Below, one piece after another: positions 62,521 through 64,000 of a DNA stretch of 64,000 nt (the first letter of the stretch is position 1; each line of letters begins with the position of its first letter). The DNA comes from Holophagales bacterium (GTDB lineage: Bacteria; Acidobacteriota; Thermoanaerobaculia; Multivoradales; JAGPDF01), in the NCBI GenBank assembly GCA_016699405.1, contig CP064972.1, positions 3,875,501-3,939,500 of the forward strand, read 5' to 3'. Both the position numbers and the translations under genes were made by a program. The notes beneath the pieces were generated by a model. That model ran no database searches, had not been told where the DNA came from, and saw only the letters and a list, made by a program, of their open reading frames with translations.

Positions 62521-64000
62521 GCGCGGCGCCCCACCCTGCCGCGCAGATGCTCGCCCAGGCGAGCGTCGAGCTGCGGCTGCGTCTGCGCTCGCCGGCCACG
62601 GCGATCGCCCTGCTGCTGGTGCTCGCGCTCGGCTGGTGGTGGATCCCGGCGCCGGACGGTCGCGCCGTGTCGCTCTCCTGGAAGGACGCGACGGGCGAGC
62701 TCCAGACGCCGGAGACCGGCGCGAGCGCCCTCGGCGTGGCCGGCGCCTTCCTCGGCGGCTTCCTGCTGATGATCCCGGCCTTCTACCTCGTCGCCGGCGC
62801 GATTCGCCGCGATCGCGAGTCGGGGCTCGGCGCCCTGCTCGCCTCGACGCCGATGGGCAAGAGCGCCTACGTGCTCGGCAAGTGGCTCGGCCACTGCGCC
62901 TATCTCTCGCTGCTCGTCGCCTGCGCCGCGCCGCTCGTTCTCTTCCACTTCGCGCAGCATGGCGTCGGTGCCTTCGACGCCGGCGCGCTGTTGCTGCCGC
63001 TGCTCCTCTTTCCCGCGCCGGCCATCCCGTTCGTCGCCGCGCTCGCCCTCGCCTTCGAGACGACTCCCGGGCTGCGCGGTCGCGGCGGCCTCGTCGCCGC
63101 CTTCTTCGCCCTCTCGATCCTGCTCGCGGTGGTGCCGATGCAGTCGAGCGGCAGCCTCGACCCGGAGGCTCGCCAGCAGGCTGGCCGCGCGCTGCCGGCG
63201 TTCGATCCCGCCGGTCTCGCCACGGTCGAGCAGCTCCTCGTCCGCTCGCTCCCCGCCGGCGTCCATTCGCTCGCCACCGGCCACATCATCCACTCGACGC
63301 CGCCACGGCGTGTCCCCTGGTCGGGCATCGCCTGGGACGCGGCGCTCGCTCTGCGCCGCTTGGCGATGACGCTCTGGTCAGCGCCGATCCTCCTCTGGGC
63401 GATCCTGCGCTTCGACCGCTTCGCGCCACGGCGTCCGGCGCGACGCCCCTCCGCGGCGCGAGGTGCGGTCGATCCGACGGCTCCCGTCGAGCCGTCGACG
63501 GCGACGCATCGTCCGTACACGTCGCTCCCCGCGGGGGCCGCCCGGCCAGGATCCCGGCTCGCGATCGTCGCCGAAGCGCTCCTTGTCGCGCGGTCGGCGA
63601 GGTTGCCGTTGGCCTTCGCCTTCGTCGCCTCGCTCGTCGGCTCGCTGCTCGCGCCGGCGGCGGCACAGGTGGCCGCAGCGATCGCACTGCTCGCTCTCGC
63701 CGTCGCGCTCGCCGAGGTCGGGGCACGCGAGCGCATCGCCGGCACGCTCGAGCTCGTCCGGCCGCTGCCGGCGATCCCCGCCGTCGTCTCGCTGTGGAAG
63801 GGCGGAGCCGCCTTCGCGGTGGCGCTACTCGCCATCGCCCCGCTCGCGCTTCGTGCGGCATTTGCCTCGCTGGCCGCTCTGCTCGCCGCGCTCCTCGGGC
63901 TGCTCTTCCTCGCCACCTTCGCCGTCGGCGCGGCGCGGCTCTCCAGCAGCGGACGTCTCCTGCTCGGCTCTTATCTGCCCCTCGGCTACGCGGCGAGCAG
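62517..64000 (+). CDS. ABC-2 type permease, C-terminus cut by window end
   Basis: A membrane permease read for ~494 residues to the window end. ATG 62517 overlaps the ATPase stop (ATGA). It has a TM helix (AIALLLVLALGWWWIPA), a short extracellular loop, then several helices (AFLGGFLLMIPAFYLVAGAI, LSLLVACAAPLVLF, LLLPLLLFPAPAIPFVAALALAF) and the ABC-2 cytoplasmic motif RRDRESGLGALLASTPM. A second block of helices begins after ~340, so the complete protein is probably a tandem ABC-2/Gld-type permease. The exported substrate is unknown. Confidence 0.85.
   Translation, partial: MSAAPHPAAQMLAQASVELRLRLRSPATAIALLLVLALGWWWIPAPDGRAVSLSWKDATGELQTPETGASALGVAGAFLGGFLLMIPAFYLVAGAIRRDRESGLGALLASTPMGKSAYVLGKWLGHCAYLSLLVACAAPLVLFHFAQHGVGAFDAGALLLPLLLFPAPAIPFVAALALAFETTPGLRGRGGLVAAFFALSILLAVVPMQSSGSLDPEARQQAGRALPAFDPAGLATVEQLLVRSLPAGVHSLATGHIIHSTPPRRVPWSGIAWDAALALRRLAMTLWSAPILLWAILRFDRFAPRRPARRPSAARGAVDPTAPVEPSTATHRPYTSLPAGAARPGSRLAIVAEALLVARSARLPLAFAFVASLVGSLLAPAAAQVAAAIALLALAVALAEVGARERIAGTLELVRPLPAIPAVVSLWKGGAAFAVALLAIAPLALRAAFASLAALLAALLGLLFLATFAVGAARLSSSGRLLLGSYLPLGYAAS

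Overview
The window is GC-rich, gene-dense chromosomal DNA with short intergenic gaps. It probably comes from an Acidobacteriota-type bacterium; Thermoanaerobaculia is my best guess. That rests on gene content (many secreted M13, M14, S9 and GGT-type peptidases, BNR propellers, DUF2911 and DUF3011 proteins), with no rRNA or marker gene in view. I saw no tRNA, rRNA, CRISPR array, phage or transposase gene.

Layout: 1-3.7 kb holds a PLP decarboxylase fragment, a PAS protein, lysA and a serine-hydrolase lipoprotein. 3.7-6.8 kb holds an SpmA-SpmB fusion, an M20D amidohydrolase and a DUF3011 protein. 6.97-11.24 kb is a tightly coupled three-gene operon (minus strand): a membrane-anchored protein ending in nine perfect Cys-His-Ser-Ala repeats, a membrane protein of unknown family, and a radical SAM/SPASM enzyme with a PqqD-like front domain. 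I think this is the best candidate for an undescribed peptide-modification system here. A decayed hicBA pair follows.

11.99-28.2 kb carries a dispersed version of the anaerobic purine/urate (yge/ssnA/hyuA/Se-XDH/ygfK) gene set: hydantoinase, selenium-dependent-type xanthine dehydrogenase, an SsnA-like aminohydrolase in one open frame with a PLP lyase, a second PLP fold-type II enzyme, YgeY, YgeW and a short YgfK. Two secreted proteins sharing a C-terminal FESG-type motif sit inside it. A three-subunit xanthine dehydrogenase at 37.2-40.5 kb may belong to the same physiology. Together these would take a hydroxylated purine to ureido and carbamoyl intermediates and then to ammonia and small acids, but selenium-cofactor genes are not in the window.

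28.3-64 kb is mostly housekeeping and secreted hydrolases: PilZ protein, methionine gamma-lyase-type enzyme, BNR propeller, CoA-binding protein, amidohydrolase, M13 and M14 peptidases, SDR, MtgA, cation/proton antiporter, a frameshifted glutamine synthetase, S9 oligopeptidase with a coupled gamma-glutamyltransferase, ArnT/PMT-like glycosyltransferase, DUF2911 protein, MsrA, acetyl-CoA synthetase, CYTH, DUF3052 and DUF3788 proteins, a GNAT enzyme and an ABC exporter cut by the window end. Recurrent features are four-base start/stop overlaps (NTGA), GTG/TTG starts, a few probable leaderless promoters, and two copies of a GGGGACAGGCA-type palindromic repeat, one lying in frame inside a gene.
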